Below are positions 28,279-37,864 of a DNA stretch of 64,000 nucleotides, in pieces (the first letter of the stretch is position 1; each line of letters opens with the position of its first letter). The DNA is taken from positions 287,869-351,868 of the forward strand of contig NZ_JANZLA010000004.1 in assembly GCF_025770785.1 (NCBI RefSeq). Direction: 5' to 3'. Under the pieces are notes generated by a model. That model saw only the letters and a program-made list of their open reading frames with translations, was not told the DNA's origin and ran no database searches. The translations under genes were made by a program, and so were the position numbers. This DNA comes from Cellulomonas sp. SG140 (GTDB lineage: Bacteria; Actinomycetota; Actinomycetes; Actinomycetales; Cellulomonadaceae).

Positions 28279-29255
28279 AGTTCTTCGTCCGCCGCGCGAT
28301 CTTCTACGTCATCACGGCGTGGGCCGCGGTCACCATCAACTTCGTCATCCCGCGGATGATGCCGGGCGACCCGGTCGCCGCGCTGATCGCCAAGAACCAG
28401 GGCCGCCTCGACTCCTCCGCCGAGCAGGCGCTGCGCGTGCTGTTCGGCCTGGACAGCCACGCGTCGATCTGGAGCCAGTACGTGCAGTACTGGCGGCTGC
28501 TGCTGCACGGCAACCTCGGGCTGTCGTTCAGCTACTTCCCGACGCCGGTGGTCGACGTGATCAAGCAGTCGCTGCCGTGGACCATCGGGCTGGTCGGCAT
28601 CGCCACGGTGCTCAGCTTCGTCATCGGCACGCTGATCGGGGCGGGCATCGGCTGGCGGCGCGGCACCTGGGCGGACATGCTCCTGCCGGTCTCCACCTTC
28701 TTCCAGGCGGTGCCGTACTTCTGGCTCGGCCTGCTGTGCATCGCGCTGTTCTCGGTGAAGCTCGGCTGGCTGCCGGCCTCGGGCAGCTACGACCGGTCGA
28801 TGGTGCCGGCGCTGACGCCGGAGTTCGCCGGGTCGGTGATCCGGTACGGCACCCTGCCGGCGCTGACCATCGTGCTGTCGTCCATCGCCGGCTGGATCCT
28901 CGGGATGCGCAACATGATGGTGACCGTCTCCTCGGAGGACTACGTCACCGTCGCCCACGCCAAGGGCCTGTCCGAGCGCCGCGTGATGTTCGGCTACGCC
29001 GCGCGGAACGCGATCCTGCCGCAGGTGTCCAGCTTCGCCCTGTCCCTCGGCTTCATCGTCGGCGGGACGCTGGTGATGGAGATGGTCTTCAGCTACCAGG
29101 GCATCGGCTGGGCGCTCTACACCGCGGTGTCCAACCACGACTACCCGTTGATGCAGGGCTGCTTCCTGGTGATCACCCTGTCCGTGCTGGTGGCCAACGC
29201 CGTCGCGGACGTCGTGTACGCCCTGCTCGACCCGCGCACCCGGCAGGAGGGCTGA
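28275..29255 (+). CDS. ABC transporter permease, DppB class
   Basis: 326 residues with six transmembrane helices. MMPGDPV after helix 1 is the usual motif of DppB/OppB proteins, and the EAA loop is near [20 protein letters not shown]. Inner-membrane channel half of the oligosaccharide/peptide-type importer. GTG 28275 overlaps the ATPase stop codon (GTGA) and GAGGAGG is just upstream, so translation is coupled. The partner permease follows after one base. Confidence 0.94.
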   Translation: MKFFVRRAIFYVITAWAAVTINFVIPRMMPGDPVAALIAKNQGRLDSSAEQALRVLFGLDSHASIWSQYVQYWRLLLHGNLGLSFSYFPTPVVDVIKQSLPWTIGLVGIATVLSFVIGTLIGAGIGWRRGTWADMLLPVSTFFQAVPYFWLGLLCIALFSVKLGWLPASGSYDRSMVPALTPEFAGSVIRYGTLPALTIVLSSIAGWILGMRNMMVTVSSEDYVTVAHAKGLSERRVMFGYAARNAILPQVSSFALSLGFIVGGTLVMEMVFSYQGIGWALYTAVSNHDYPLMQGCFLVITLSVLVANAVADVVYALLDPRTRQEG

Positions 29256-29256
29256 C

Positions 29257-30249
29257 ATGGCCGTCGACACCACCGCGCTGACCACCGGCGCCGACGTCAC
29301 CGCTCCCGTGCAGGGGGCTCGCAAGGGCAAGCGGCGCCGGCTGCTGTTCCTGCGCAACGCCAAGGCGATCACCGGCATGGCGATCCTCGGGTTCTTCGGC
29401 GTGCTCGCCGTGATCGGCCCCTGGATCGCGCCGTACGACCCGAGCGCCGTCTCGACGGCGATCCTCAAGCCGCCGTCGGCCCAGCACTGGCTGGGCACCA
29501 CCCACCTGGGTCAGGACGTGCTGTCGCAGATCGTCGTGGGCACCCGCGGCGTGATGGTGGTCGGCCTGATCGCCGGGGTGGTGGCCACCGCGATGGGCGT
29601 GCTGATCGGCGTGACCGCCGGCTACCTCGGCGGTGCGGGCGACGAGACGCTGTCGGCGCTGTCCAACGTGTTCCTGGTGATCCCGCAGCTGCCGCTGATC
29701 ATCATCATCGCCGGGCAGCTGCCGTCGGCCGGCGGCATCACCGTCGCGATGGTGATCGCGCTGACCGGCTGGGCGTGGGGCGCGCGCGTGCTGCGCGCGC
29801 AGACGCTGTCGCTGCGTCGTCGGGACTTCGTGGAGGCCGCGCGCGCCAACGGCGAGAGCACGTGGCGCATCATCACCAGCGAGATCCTGCCCAACCTGAC
29901 GGCGATCATCGCCAGCGGCTTCGTCGGCACCGTGGTGTTCGCCGTGCTCTCGCAGATCACGCTCGCGTTCATCGGCGTGACCAGCGTGTCCAGCTGGAAC
30001 TGGGGAACCATCCTGTTCTGGGCCCAGGGCAACCTCGCGCTGCAGCGCGGCGCCTGGTGGTGGTTCGTGCCCGCCGGCCTCTGCATCGCCCTGCTGGGCA
30101 CCGGCCTGACGCTGATCAACTTCGGCATCGACGAGTTCGTCAACCCCCGCCTGCGCAGCACCGGCCTCAACGCCGGCTCCCTGCGCCGGCGCGGCATCCG
30201 GCCGCGCGTCGGGTTCACGCCCGTGGTGCACGAGGCGAAGGAGAAGTGA
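29257..30249 (+). CDS. ABC transporter permease, DppC class
   Basis: 330 residues. The N-terminal extension and first helix of DppC/OppC proteins are present, followed by HWLGTTHLGQDVLSQIVVGT, the signature segment of this class, and the EAA loop (FVEAARANGESTWRIITSEI). The extended C-terminus (FGIDEFVNPRLR) is also typical. Pairs with the DppB-class permease to form the membrane channel. It begins one base after the preceding stop and its own stop overlaps the next gene by 4 bases. Confidence 0.94.
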   Translation: MAVDTTALTTGADVTAPVQGARKGKRRRLLFLRNAKAITGMAILGFFGVLAVIGPWIAPYDPSAVSTAILKPPSAQHWLGTTHLGQDVLSQIVVGTRGVMVVGLIAGVVATAMGVLIGVTAGYLGGAGDETLSALSNVFLVIPQLPLIIIIAGQLPSAGGITVAMVIALTGWAWGARVLRAQTLSLRRRDFVEAARANGESTWRIITSEILPNLTAIIASGFVGTVVFAVLSQITLAFIGVTSVSSWNWGTILFWAQGNLALQRGAWWWFVPAGLCIALLGTGLTLINFGIDEFVNPRLRSTGLNAGSLRRRGIRPRVGFTPVVHEAKEK

Positions 30250-31349
30250 GCGTGGACGTGGTGCTGGAGGAGACCAGCCCGGGGCGGGCGGTGGTCGGCG
30301 ATCCCGTGCTCGAGATCCGCAACCTGTCGGTGGACTACGGGTACGACGAGGACCCGGTGCACGTGCTGCGCCAGGTGTCGCTGACCCTGCACCGCGGCGA
30401 GGTGCTGGGCCTGGCCGGTGAGTCGGGCTGCGGCAAGTCGACGCTGGCCTACGCCGCCACTCGCCTGCTGCCCCCGCCGGGCCTGGTCACCGGGGGAGAG
30501 GTGGTGTTCACCGACCGGGACGGGTCGCGCCGCGACCTGCTGGCGCTGAGCGACACCGAGCTGCGCGCCTCCCGCTGGCAGGACACGGCGATCGTGTTCC
30601 AGGGGGCGATGAACTCCCTCAACCCGGTGTTCCGGGTGGGCCGCCAGATCGCCGACGGCATCCGGGCGCACCGGCCCGGGATGGGCCGCGCCGAGTCGCT
30701 GGAGAAGGCGGCCGAGCTGCTCGAGCTTGTGGGCATCTCCACCGACCGGCTGCGCAGCTACCCGCACCAGCTGTCCGGCGGCATGCGGCAGCGCGTGATG
30801 ATCGCGATGGCGCTGGCCCTGGACCCGCAGGTGCTGATCATGGACGAGCCGACCACGGCCCTGGACGTGGTGATGCAACGGCAGATCGTCGAGCAGATCG
30901 CCGACCTGCGCGAACGCCTCGGCTTCTCCGTCGTCTTCATCACGCACGACGTGTCCCTGCTGATCGAGATCGCCGACCGGATCGCCATCATGTACGCGGG
31001 CGAGATCGTCGAGGACGCCGCCGCCCAGGACGTGTACCGCCGCCCGCGCCACCCCTATGCGCGCGGTCTGCTGCACTCGTTCCCGCCGCTGCGCGGGCCG
31101 AAGCGCGAGCTGGGCGGCATCCCGGGCTCTCCGCCGGACCTGGCGGCCCTGCCGTCCGGCTGTGCGTTCCGGGCCCGCTGCCCGTACGCGTTCGACGCGT
31201 GCGCGGCGGTGCGGCCGGAGCTGGTGGTCCCGGCGGTGGCCGGCGACGACCCGCGACGGTCGGTGGCGTGCCTGCGCCACGACCCGGACCGGGTGGCCGC
31301 CGCCGGGTTCGAGCCGGTGCCCGTGCCGGCGGAGCTCGCAGCCCGCTGA
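30246..31349 (+). CDS. ABC transporter ATP-binding subunit (DppD/OppD class)
   Basis: 367 residues with Walker [11 protein letters not shown]-loop [11 protein letters not shown], signature LSGGM, Walker [13 protein letters not shown], switch His ITHD, and a C-terminal OppD/F domain with [14 protein letters not shown]. Second ATPase of the importer and last gene of the operon. GTG 30246 overlaps the previous stop (GTGA); GTG 30252 is an alternative. A strong hairpin starts 20 bases past the stop. Confidence 0.94.
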   Translation: MSVDVVLEETSPGRAVVGDPVLEIRNLSVDYGYDEDPVHVLRQVSLTLHRGEVLGLAGESGCGKSTLAYAATRLLPPPGLVTGGEVVFTDRDGSRRDLLALSDTELRASRWQDTAIVFQGAMNSLNPVFRVGRQIADGIRAHRPGMGRAESLEKAAELLELVGISTDRLRSYPHQLSGGMRQRVMIAMALALDPQVLIMDEPTTALDVVMQRQIVEQIADLRERLGFSVVFITHDVSLLIEIADRIAIMYAGEIVEDAAAQDVYRRPRHPYARGLLHSFPPLRGPKRELGGIPGSPPDLAALPSGCAFRARCPYAFDACAAVRPELVVPAVAGDDPRRSVACLRHDPDRVAAAGFEPVPVPAELAAR

Positions 31350-31368
31350 GCCGGGCCCGCTGAGCCGG

Positions 31369-31406
31369 CCGGCGGGCCGCCGGGTCCGTCCCCGGCGGCC
31401 CGCCGG
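31369..31406 (+). terminator. Rho-independent-like terminator of the ABC operon
   Basis: A 16-bp perfect stem (31369-31384 with 31391-31406) and a six-base loop (TCCGTC), plus two wobble pairs outward into TT. Nearly all G+C and the strongest simple hairpin in this half of the window. Confidence 0.75.
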
Positions 31407-31437
31407 TTCGCGTCCCGGTAGGTGGGGGCGGCACAGT

Positions 31438-32478
31438 GTGCGGGTGCGCGTTCGGGTGCAGGGTCGGCTGACGACGGGACGGTCGGCGCTGGTCGGCGCC
31501 ACCGGGGTGCTCCTGCTGCTGGCCGGGTGCACGGTCGGCACGTCGCCGTCCGACGGTTCGGCCACCGCGGCGTCCGCGCGGCCGTCGGCGGGAGCGGAGG
31601 CCGGGTCCTCGATCGCCACGGCCGCCGACGGGTCCACGTCGGCGCCGTCACCCAGCGTGTCCGGCGTCTCGTCGAACCGGCCGTGCGTCGGCGCCGCGCA
31701 GCCGGCCACCTGGGAGCACGTGATCTGGATCTGGTTCGAGTACAAGCCCTCGACCAGCATCATCGGCTCGCCGGACGCGTCCTACATCACCACGCTCGCC
31801 GCCTCGTGCGCGCTCGCGATGGACTACCACGGCGTCACGCACCCGTCGCTGCCCAACTACCTCGCGGCCACCTCCGGCTCCACCAACGGCGTCGCGGACG
31901 ACGGCGACCCCGCGGTCCACCCGCTGTCCGGCCCGTCCCTGTTCGGTCAGGTGGCGGCCGCCGGCAAGCAGTGGCGGTCGTACCAGGAGGGGATGCCGTC
32001 GCCGTGCGCACCCAGCTCCTCGGGCTCCTATGCCGTCCGCCACAACCCGGCCGCCTACTACACGGCACTCCGGGCCGACTGCGCCCGCTGGGACGTCGGC
32101 CTCGGCCAGCTGACCACCGACCTAGCCACCGACCGGCTGCCCGCGTTCTCCCTGGTCACGCCCGACCTGTGCCACGACATGCACGACTGCTCGGTGTCCA
32201 CCGGCGACACGTGGCTGCGCGAGCACCTGCCGGCGGTGCTGAACAGCAGCGCGTACACCCGCGGCACCACGGTGGTGCTGATCACGTGGGACGAGGACGA
32301 CAGCGCGCACGACAACCACGTCCCGCTGCTGGTGGTCGCGCCCACCGTCCCCGCGCAGACCCGGATCGGCACGCGCCTGGACCACTACTCCCTGCTGCGC
32401 ACCACCGAGCAGCTGCTCGGCCTGCCGCTGCTCGGCTCCGCGGCCCAGGCGACGACGATCCCCGGGCTCGGCGGCTGA
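31438..32478 (+). CDS. Secreted phosphoesterase-family lipoprotein
   Basis: About 346 residues. The signal peptide ends in a lipobox (LLAGC). The mature protein has a Ser/Ala linker and a domain of the phosphoesterase family (Pfam 04185), which includes acid phosphatases and phospholipase C-type enzymes: VIWIWFEYKPSTSIIG, HPSLPNYLAATSG, CHDMHDCS, ITWDEDDSAHDNHVPLLVVA. The Thr/Ser, Asp and His residues expected of the alkaline-phosphatase-like fold are present. Probably surface phosphate or phospholipid scavenging. The start is uncertain; GTG 31438, 31444 and 31456 are all in frame. Confidence 0.85.
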   Translation: MRVRVRVQGRLTTGRSALVGATGVLLLLAGCTVGTSPSDGSATAASARPSAGAEAGSSIATAADGSTSAPSPSVSGVSSNRPCVGAAQPATWEHVIWIWFEYKPSTSIIGSPDASYITTLAASCALAMDYHGVTHPSLPNYLAATSGSTNGVADDGDPAVHPLSGPSLFGQVAAAGKQWRSYQEGMPSPCAPSSSGSYAVRHNPAAYYTALRADCARWDVGLGQLTTDLATDRLPAFSLVTPDLCHDMHDCSVSTGDTWLREHLPAVLNSSAYTRGTTVVLITWDEDDSAHDNHVPLLVVAPTVPAQTRIGTRLDHYSLLRTTEQLLGLPLLGSAAQATTIPGLGG

Positions 32479-32593
32479 CCGGGCGGGTCGTCGTCGGGAC
32501 CGCGCCGCTCTCAGGCATCCCGACGTCGGCTCCCAGCACCGTCCCAGGATCGGGCGATGGGCTGACCGGGTCACATCGACCAGGAGGCCAGCC

Positions 32594-32950
32594 ATGACGG
32601 TTCCCACCGTGCCGCGCACGTCCGAGCACCGACCGCTGGAGGGCGAGGGGTGGCTCACCGCCCAGGTGCGACCGGCGGGGTCGTTCGGGCGGGAGGACGT
32701 CGGCCGGTTGCGGGCCCTGCTGGACGCGCTCTCCGCGTGCGCCTCGCTCGTCGTGCTCGACCTCGGCGCGGCGCGGTTGCGGTCCGGACGGGCGGCCGCG
32801 GCGATCGACGAGGCGGCGGCCCGGCTCGAGGGCCGTGGCGGTTGCCTGCTGTGCATCAACGCGGACGACGAGGCGCGGGGCCGGCTGGGTGCGTGCACGC
32901 ACGCGCTGGTGGTCGGCGCCGGTGAGCCGGTGCCGGTCGCCGTGGCCTGA
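32594..32950 (+). CDS. STAS-like small protein
   Basis: 118 residues, cytosolic. Predicted strand-helix order and the segment SLVVLDLGAARLRSGRAAAA match STAS domains of anti-sigma-factor antagonists, but the usual phosphorylated Ser in a DxSG context is replaced by LGAARLRSG, so it may not be a classical phospho-switch. It may be a ligand-binding or degenerate STAS domain. ATG 32594 follows AGGAGG at good spacing. It could be relevant to the RsbW-like protein encoded at 60751, though the two are far apart. Confidence 0.55.
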   Translation: MTVPTVPRTSEHRPLEGEGWLTAQVRPAGSFGREDVGRLRALLDALSACASLVVLDLGAARLRSGRAAAAIDEAAARLEGRGGCLLCINADDEARGRLGACTHALVVGAGEPVPVAVA

Positions 32951-33009
32951 CGGGCCGTGGGCCGACGGGCCGGCGGCGTGGCAGCGGTGCCGTCGCCTAC
33001 CGTGGGGCC

Positions 33010-33894
33010 GTGAGCAGGCGACGCGCGGCGCTGGTCGCCTGGTCGGTGGCGGCCGTCTCGGCCGTCGGCGTGTGGCTGCTGTGGCGGGTTTTCGTGGACA
33101 CGGTGGCCGGTCAGCAGGTGGAGCGGCTGGCGTTCGACGGTGCGCGGTTCGGCCAGACGCACCTGTGGAGCACCGCGCACGGCGTGCTCGACGTGGTGTC
33201 CACGTGGTTCATCGCGGCGGCGCTGGCCGTCTCGGTGGTGGTGGCCCTGGTCCGGCGCCGGTGGGAGCTCGCCGTGCAGGTGGCCGTGCTGGTGATCGGC
33301 GCCAACGGCACCACGCGGCTGCTCAAGCTGGTGGTGCTGCAGCGCCCGCACCTGCAGCCCGGCACCGGCGACAACACGCTGCCGAGCGGTCACACCACCG
33401 CGGCGGCCTCCGTCTCGGCGGCCCTGCTGTTCGTCGTCCCGCCGCGTGCCCGTCCGTGGGTGGCCGGTCTGGGCGGCGCGTACACGGCGGCGACCGGCGT
33501 CTCGACGCTGATCGGCCGCTGGCACCGTCCGTCAGACGCCGTGGCCGCGACCCTCGTCGTGCTCGCGTGGACCGCCGTCGCGTGCGCCCTGTCCACCTAC
33601 CGCCGCTCCGCGCCGACCGTCACCGACCAGGTGCCGGTGGTCCGCACCGAGCGGGGGCCGAGCACGTACTCGGTGGTGCTCGGCGTGCTGCTGGCCGGCG
33701 GCGTCGCGGCGGGAGCCGTCGGGGCGCTGCTGCTGGTCCGCACGTGGTCCGTGCGCGCCGCCACGGCCACCCGGGCCGCCGAGGTGCTGGCCTACGCCGG
33801 TGGGGTGAGCGCGGTGATCGCCGCCTCGGCGCTGACCTTCGACGCGATGCTGGTGCTGCGCCGGGCCACCGGCTCGCTTGACGGAAGGTCGTAG
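33010..33894 (+). CDS. PAP2-family membrane phosphatase
   Basis: 294 residues with about eight hydrophobic helices. All three catalytic motifs of the phosphatidic acid phosphatase/haloperoxidase superfamily are present: KLVVLQRP, PSGH and RWHRPSD. The active site faces outside the membrane. Likely substrates are undecaprenyl diphosphate or lipid phosphates; the sequence does not decide. A C-terminal three-helix extension follows the core. GTG 33010 has TACCGT (32998-33003) 6 bases upstream, so it seems leaderless. Confidence 0.9.
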   Translation: MSRRRAALVAWSVAAVSAVGVWLLWRVFVDTVAGQQVERLAFDGARFGQTHLWSTAHGVLDVVSTWFIAAALAVSVVVALVRRRWELAVQVAVLVIGANGTTRLLKLVVLQRPHLQPGTGDNTLPSGHTTAAASVSAALLFVVPPRARPWVAGLGGAYTAATGVSTLIGRWHRPSDAVAATLVVLAWTAVACALSTYRRSAPTVTDQVPVVRTERGPSTYSVVLGVLLAGGVAAGAVGALLLVRTWSVRAATATRAAEVLAYAGGVSAVIAASALTFDAMLVLRRATGSLDGRS

Positions 33895-33951
33895 GGTTCG
33901 GCGGGAACGGCGCTCGACCGATGCGCCGGAACGCTGGAGAGGCCGGACAGC

Positions 33952-36681
33952 ATGGCTGCAGGACGCAAGCTCGTCATCGTGGAGTCGCCTGCCAAGGCGC
34001 GCACGATCGCGGGGTACCTCGGCGAGGGGTACGACGTCGAGGCGTCCGTGGGCCACATCCGCGACCTCCCGCAGCCGTCCGAGCTGCCGGCGGAGATGAA
34101 GAAGGGTCCGTTCGGCAAGTTCGCCGTCGACGTCGACAACGGGTTCACGCCGTACTACGTGGTGGATGCGGACAAGAAGAAGAAGGTCGCCGAGCTCAAG
34201 CGGCTGCTGAAGGACTCCGACGAGCTCTACCTCGCCACCGATGAGGACCGCGAGGGCGAGGCGATCGCCTGGCACCTGCTGGCCGAGCTCAAGCCCAAGG
34301 TGCCGGTCAAGCGGATGGTGTTCCACGAGATCACCCGCGAGGCGATCCAGCGGGCCCTCACGTCGACCCGCGAGCTGGACGACCGGCTGGTGGACGCGCA
34401 GGAGACGCGCCGCATCCTCGACCGCCTGTACGGGTACGAGGTGTCGCCGGTGCTGTGGCGCAAGGTGCGGCCCGGGCTGTCGGCCGGCCGCGTGCAGTCC
34501 GTGGCGACCCGCCTGGTGGTGGAGCGCGAGCGGGAGCGGATGGCGTTCCGCGCCGCGGACTACTGGGACCTGACCGGCACCTTCGCGGTGGCGGACGACG
34601 ACGAGCCGACGTTCTCCGCCCGGCTGACCGGGCTCGACGGGGCGCGCGTCGCGAGCGGCCGCGACTTCGACGACCGCGGCGCCCTGCGCTCGTCGTCCGG
34701 CGTCGTCGCGCTCGACGAGGCCGCCGCGACCGCCCTGGTCACCGCTCTGGCCGACTCGCCGTTCGCCGTGCAGTCGCTCGACACCAAGCCGTACACCCGC
34801 CGTCCCGCGGCGCCGTTCACCACCTCCACGCTGCAGCAGGAGGCGGGCCGCAAGCTGCGGATGAGCGCCCGCCAGGCGATGCGCACCGCGCAGGGGCTGT
34901 ACGAGAACGGCTACATCACCTACATGCGGACCGACTCGCCCGCGCTGAGCACGCAGGCGATCGACGCGGCCCGCCGGCAGGCCGCCGAGCTGTACGGCGC
35001 GGAGTACGTGCCGGACGCGGCCCGCATCTACACGGCCAAGGCGAAGGGCGCCCAGGAGGCGCACGAGGCGATCCGCCCCGCCGGTGACCACTTCCGCACG
35101 CCGGCCCAGGTGGCCCGCGAGCTGTCCGGCGACCAGTTCCGGCTGTACGAGCTGATCTGGAAGCGCACGGTCGCCTCGCAGATGGCGGACGCCCGTGGCC
35201 AGACGGCCTCGGTGCGGCTCGCGGCGACCGCGAGCGACGGGCGCGAGGCCGTGTTCTCCGCCTCCGGCACCGTGATCACCTTCCGCGGGTTCCTCGCCGC
35301 CTACGAGGAGGGCCGGGACGTCTCCCGGTACGACGACGACGCCGCGGCCGGCTCCGCCGGCGAGGGCCGCGAGGCGCGATTGCCGCGGATGGCGCAGGGC
35401 GACCCGCTGACCGCCACGGACCTGGACGCCGAGGGGCACCGCACCTCACCGCCCCCCCGGTACACCGAGGCGAGCCTGGTCAAGGCCCTCGAGGAGCGCG
35501 GCATCGGCCGCCCGTCCACCTACGCCGCCACCATCTCGACCATCCAGGACCGCGGCTACGTCACCAGCCGCGGCCAGGCGCTGGTGCCGACGTGGCTGGC
35601 GTTCGCCGTCACGCGGCTGCTCGAGGAGAACTTCGACCGGCTGGTCGACTACTCCTTCACGGCCGACATGGAGGAGGGCCTCGACGCGATCGCCGAGGGC
35701 CAGCGGGACCGGGTCGACTGGCTGACCGAGTTCTACTTCGGCGACCGCTCCGACTCCCGCGAGTCCGGCGGGCTGCACGGGCTGGTGGACAACCTCGGCG
35801 AGATCGACGCGCGGGACGTGAACTCGATCGACGTCGGCGACGGCATCACGCTGCGCGTCGGCCGGTACGGGCCCTACCTCGAGGCGCCGCCGCTGGAGGG
35901 CTCCACCGACCCGCAGCGCGCGTCGGTGCCGGACGACCTGGCACCGGACGAGCTGACCGTCGAGAAGGCCCACGAGCTGCTGACCACGCAGCCGGACGGC
36001 GACCGCGAGCTGGGCACCGACCCGTCCACCGGGACCACCATCGTCGCGCGCAGCGGCCGCTACGGCCCCTACGTCACCGAGGTGCTGCCCGAGCCGGAGC
36101 TCGACCCGAACCTCTCGGCGGCCGCGAAGAAGAAGGCCCTGGCCGCCGCACCGAAGCCGCGCACCGGCTCGCTGTTCAAGTCGATGTCCCTGGACACGAT
36201 CACGCTCGAGGACGCGCTCAAGCTGCTGTCCCTGCCGCGCGTGGTCGGCACCGACCCGGAGACGGGTGCCGAGATCACCGCCCAGAACGGCCGCTACGGG
36301 CCCTACCTGAAGAAGGGCACCGACGCGCGCACCCTCCCGTCGGAGGAGGCGCTGTTCGACGTCACCCTCGAGGACGCGCTGGCCATCTACGCCCAGCCGA
36401 AGCGGGGCCGTGGTGCGGTGGCCACGCCGCCGCTGCGCGAGCTCGGCACCGACCCGACCAGCGGCAAGCCGATCGTGGTGAAGGACGGCCGGTTCGGTGC
36501 CTACGTCACCGACGGCGTCACCAACCGCACGCTGCCCAAGGACACGACGCCGGAGTCCATCACCCCGGAAGAGGCGATCGCCCTGCTGGCGGCCAAGCGG
36601 GAGGCCGGCCCGACCAAGCGGAAGGCCGCTCCCCGGGCCCGTGCCGGTGCCGGGAAGAGCCGGGCGAGCTCGCGCTCCTGA
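33952..36681 (+). CDS. topA: DNA topoisomerase I
   Basis: 909 residues; relaxes negative supercoils. TOPRIM domain at the N-terminus (KLVIVESPAKARTIAGYLG, and the DEDREGE metal-binding motif), active-site Tyr324 in YMRTDS, then four C-terminal DNA-binding repeats recognisable by RYGPY or RFGAY. There are no zinc-finger cysteines, as in other actinobacterial TopA proteins, and it ends in a Lys/Arg/Ala-rich tail. TAGGGT at 33892-33897 is a plausible promoter and GAGAGG precedes ATG 33952. Confidence 0.98.
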   Translation: MAAGRKLVIVESPAKARTIAGYLGEGYDVEASVGHIRDLPQPSELPAEMKKGPFGKFAVDVDNGFTPYYVVDADKKKKVAELKRLLKDSDELYLATDEDREGEAIAWHLLAELKPKVPVKRMVFHEITREAIQRALTSTRELDDRLVDAQETRRILDRLYGYEVSPVLWRKVRPGLSAGRVQSVATRLVVERERERMAFRAADYWDLTGTFAVADDDEPTFSARLTGLDGARVASGRDFDDRGALRSSSGVVALDEAAATALVTALADSPFAVQSLDTKPYTRRPAAPFTTSTLQQEAGRKLRMSARQAMRTAQGLYENGYITYMRTDSPALSTQAIDAARRQAAELYGAEYVPDAARIYTAKAKGAQEAHEAIRPAGDHFRTPAQVARELSGDQFRLYELIWKRTVASQMADARGQTASVRLAATASDGREAVFSASGTVITFRGFLAAYEEGRDVSRYDDDAAAGSAGEGREARLPRMAQGDPLTATDLDAEGHRTSPPPRYTEASLVKALEERGIGRPSTYAATISTIQDRGYVTSRGQALVPTWLAFAVTRLLEENFDRLVDYSFTADMEEGLDAIAEGQRDRVDWLTEFYFGDRSDSRESGGLHGLVDNLGEIDARDVNSIDVGDGITLRVGRYGPYLEAPPLEGSTDPQRASVPDDLAPDELTVEKAHELLTTQPDGDRELGTDPSTGTTIVARSGRYGPYVTEVLPEPELDPNLSAAAKKKALAAAPKPRTGSLFKSMSLDTITLEDALKLLSLPRVVGTDPETGAEITAQNGRYGPYLKKGTDARTLPSEEALFDVTLEDALAIYAQPKRGRGAVATPPLRELGTDPTSGKPIVVKDGRFGAYVTDGVTNRTLPKDTTPESITPEEAIALLAAKREAGPTKRKAAPRARAGAGKSRASSRS

Positions 36682-36755
36682 CGGGTTCGCCAGGCTCGCC
36701 GTGACGCGTTCGGGCGCGCGCGACGAGGCGGTCGCCGCAGCGCTACGTTGGCGCC

Positions 36756-37769
36756 ATGCCACGCACCGAGGACCCCCGTACCGCACCTCCGATCCGCTGG
36801 GGCATCCTCGGCGCCGGCGGCATCGCCTCCGTGTTCGCCCATGCGGTGGCGCAGCACACGCGGGCCCAGCTCGTGGCCGTCGGCTCCCGCAACCGTGACC
36901 GTGCCGAGCGGTTCGCCACGGCGCACGGCATCCCCACCACCCACGTCGGCTACCGGCAGCTGGTCGAGGACCCGCAGGTCGACGCCGTCTACATCGCCAC
37001 CCCGCACTCCGAGCACCGCGACAACGCCCTGCAGGCGATCAAGGCCGGCAAGCACGTGCTCGTCGAGAAGGCGTTCACGCGCAACGTCGGCGAGGCCGAG
37101 GAGATCTTCTCCGCCGCCCGGCAGGCCGGCGTCTTCGTCATGGAGGCGATGTGGACGCGGTTCCTGCCGCACGTCGCCGCGCTGCACCAGGTGATCGACG
37201 CCGGTGAGATCGGCGAGATCGTCAACCTGCGCGCCGACCACGGTCAGTGGTTCGCCTTCGACCCGCGCAGCCGCGTGTTCGCCCCTGAGCTGGCCGGCGG
37301 CGCCCTGCTCGACCTCGGCGTGTACACCACCGCCTGGGCGCACGACTTCCTGGGGGTTCCCGACGAGGTGCACGCGGTCGGCGTGCTCACCGAGACGGGC
37401 GTGGACGGGCAGGTGTCGACGGTGCTGAAGTACGGCGACCGGGCTCTGGCCACGCTGAACACCACGTTGTGGGCCAAGACGCCGACCACGTCCTCCATCT
37501 CGGGCACGGAAGGTCACATCCGGGTGGCCGGGGAGTTCTACCGGCCGACGTCGTTCCAGGTGACCCGTCGGGACGGGCGCGTGTGGACGTTCTCCCAGCC
37601 GGCCGAGAACGGCCTGCAGTACGAGGCGGCCGAGGTCGCGCGTCGGGTCGCCGCGGGCGAGACCGAGAGCCCGCGGATGACGTGGGAGGGCACGCTGGCC
37701 GTGCTGCGGACGATGGACGAGGTGCGGCGGCAGGTCGGCGTCGTGTACCCGGGCGAGCCGCGGGGCTGA
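36756..37769 (+). CDS. Gfo/Idh/MocA-family oxidoreductase
   Basis: 337 residues. N-terminal Rossmann fold (WGILGAGGIASVFAHAV), the conserved EK of the active site in VEKAFTRN (EKP in most members), and the C-terminal dimerisation domain with DLGVYTTAW. NAD(P)-dependent enzymes of this family oxidise sugars, inositols or trans-dihydrodiols; the substrate is unknown. ATG 36756 has TACGTT (36744-36749) 6 bases upstream, so it appears leaderless. A strong hairpin lies 20 bases past the stop. Confidence 0.9.
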   Translation: MPRTEDPRTAPPIRWGILGAGGIASVFAHAVAQHTRAQLVAVGSRNRDRAERFATAHGIPTTHVGYRQLVEDPQVDAVYIATPHSEHRDNALQAIKAGKHVLVEKAFTRNVGEAEEIFSAARQAGVFVMEAMWTRFLPHVAALHQVIDAGEIGEIVNLRADHGQWFAFDPRSRVFAPELAGGALLDLGVYTTAWAHDFLGVPDEVHAVGVLTETGVDGQVSTVLKYGDRALATLNTTLWAKTPTTSSISGTEGHIRVAGEFYRPTSFQVTRRDGRVWTFSQPAENGLQYEAAEVARRVAAGETESPRMTWEGTLAVLRTMDEVRRQVGVVYPGEPRG

Positions 37770-37788
37770 CCCGCAGCCGACGGTGGCG

Positions 37789-37821
37789 GAGGGGGACCGG
37801 TCGAGGCGGCCGGTCCCCCTC
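37789..37821 (+). terminator. Terminator hairpin before tmk
   Basis: GAGGGGGACCGG (37789-37800) pairs perfectly with 37810-37821 around a nine-base loop. It separates the oxidoreductase gene from the leaderless tmk promoter 31 bases on. Confidence 0.7.
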
Positions 37822-37864
37822 GCCGTGCCGGGCGCTGTCGGTGCCGGCGGCTACCCTGGCGCAC

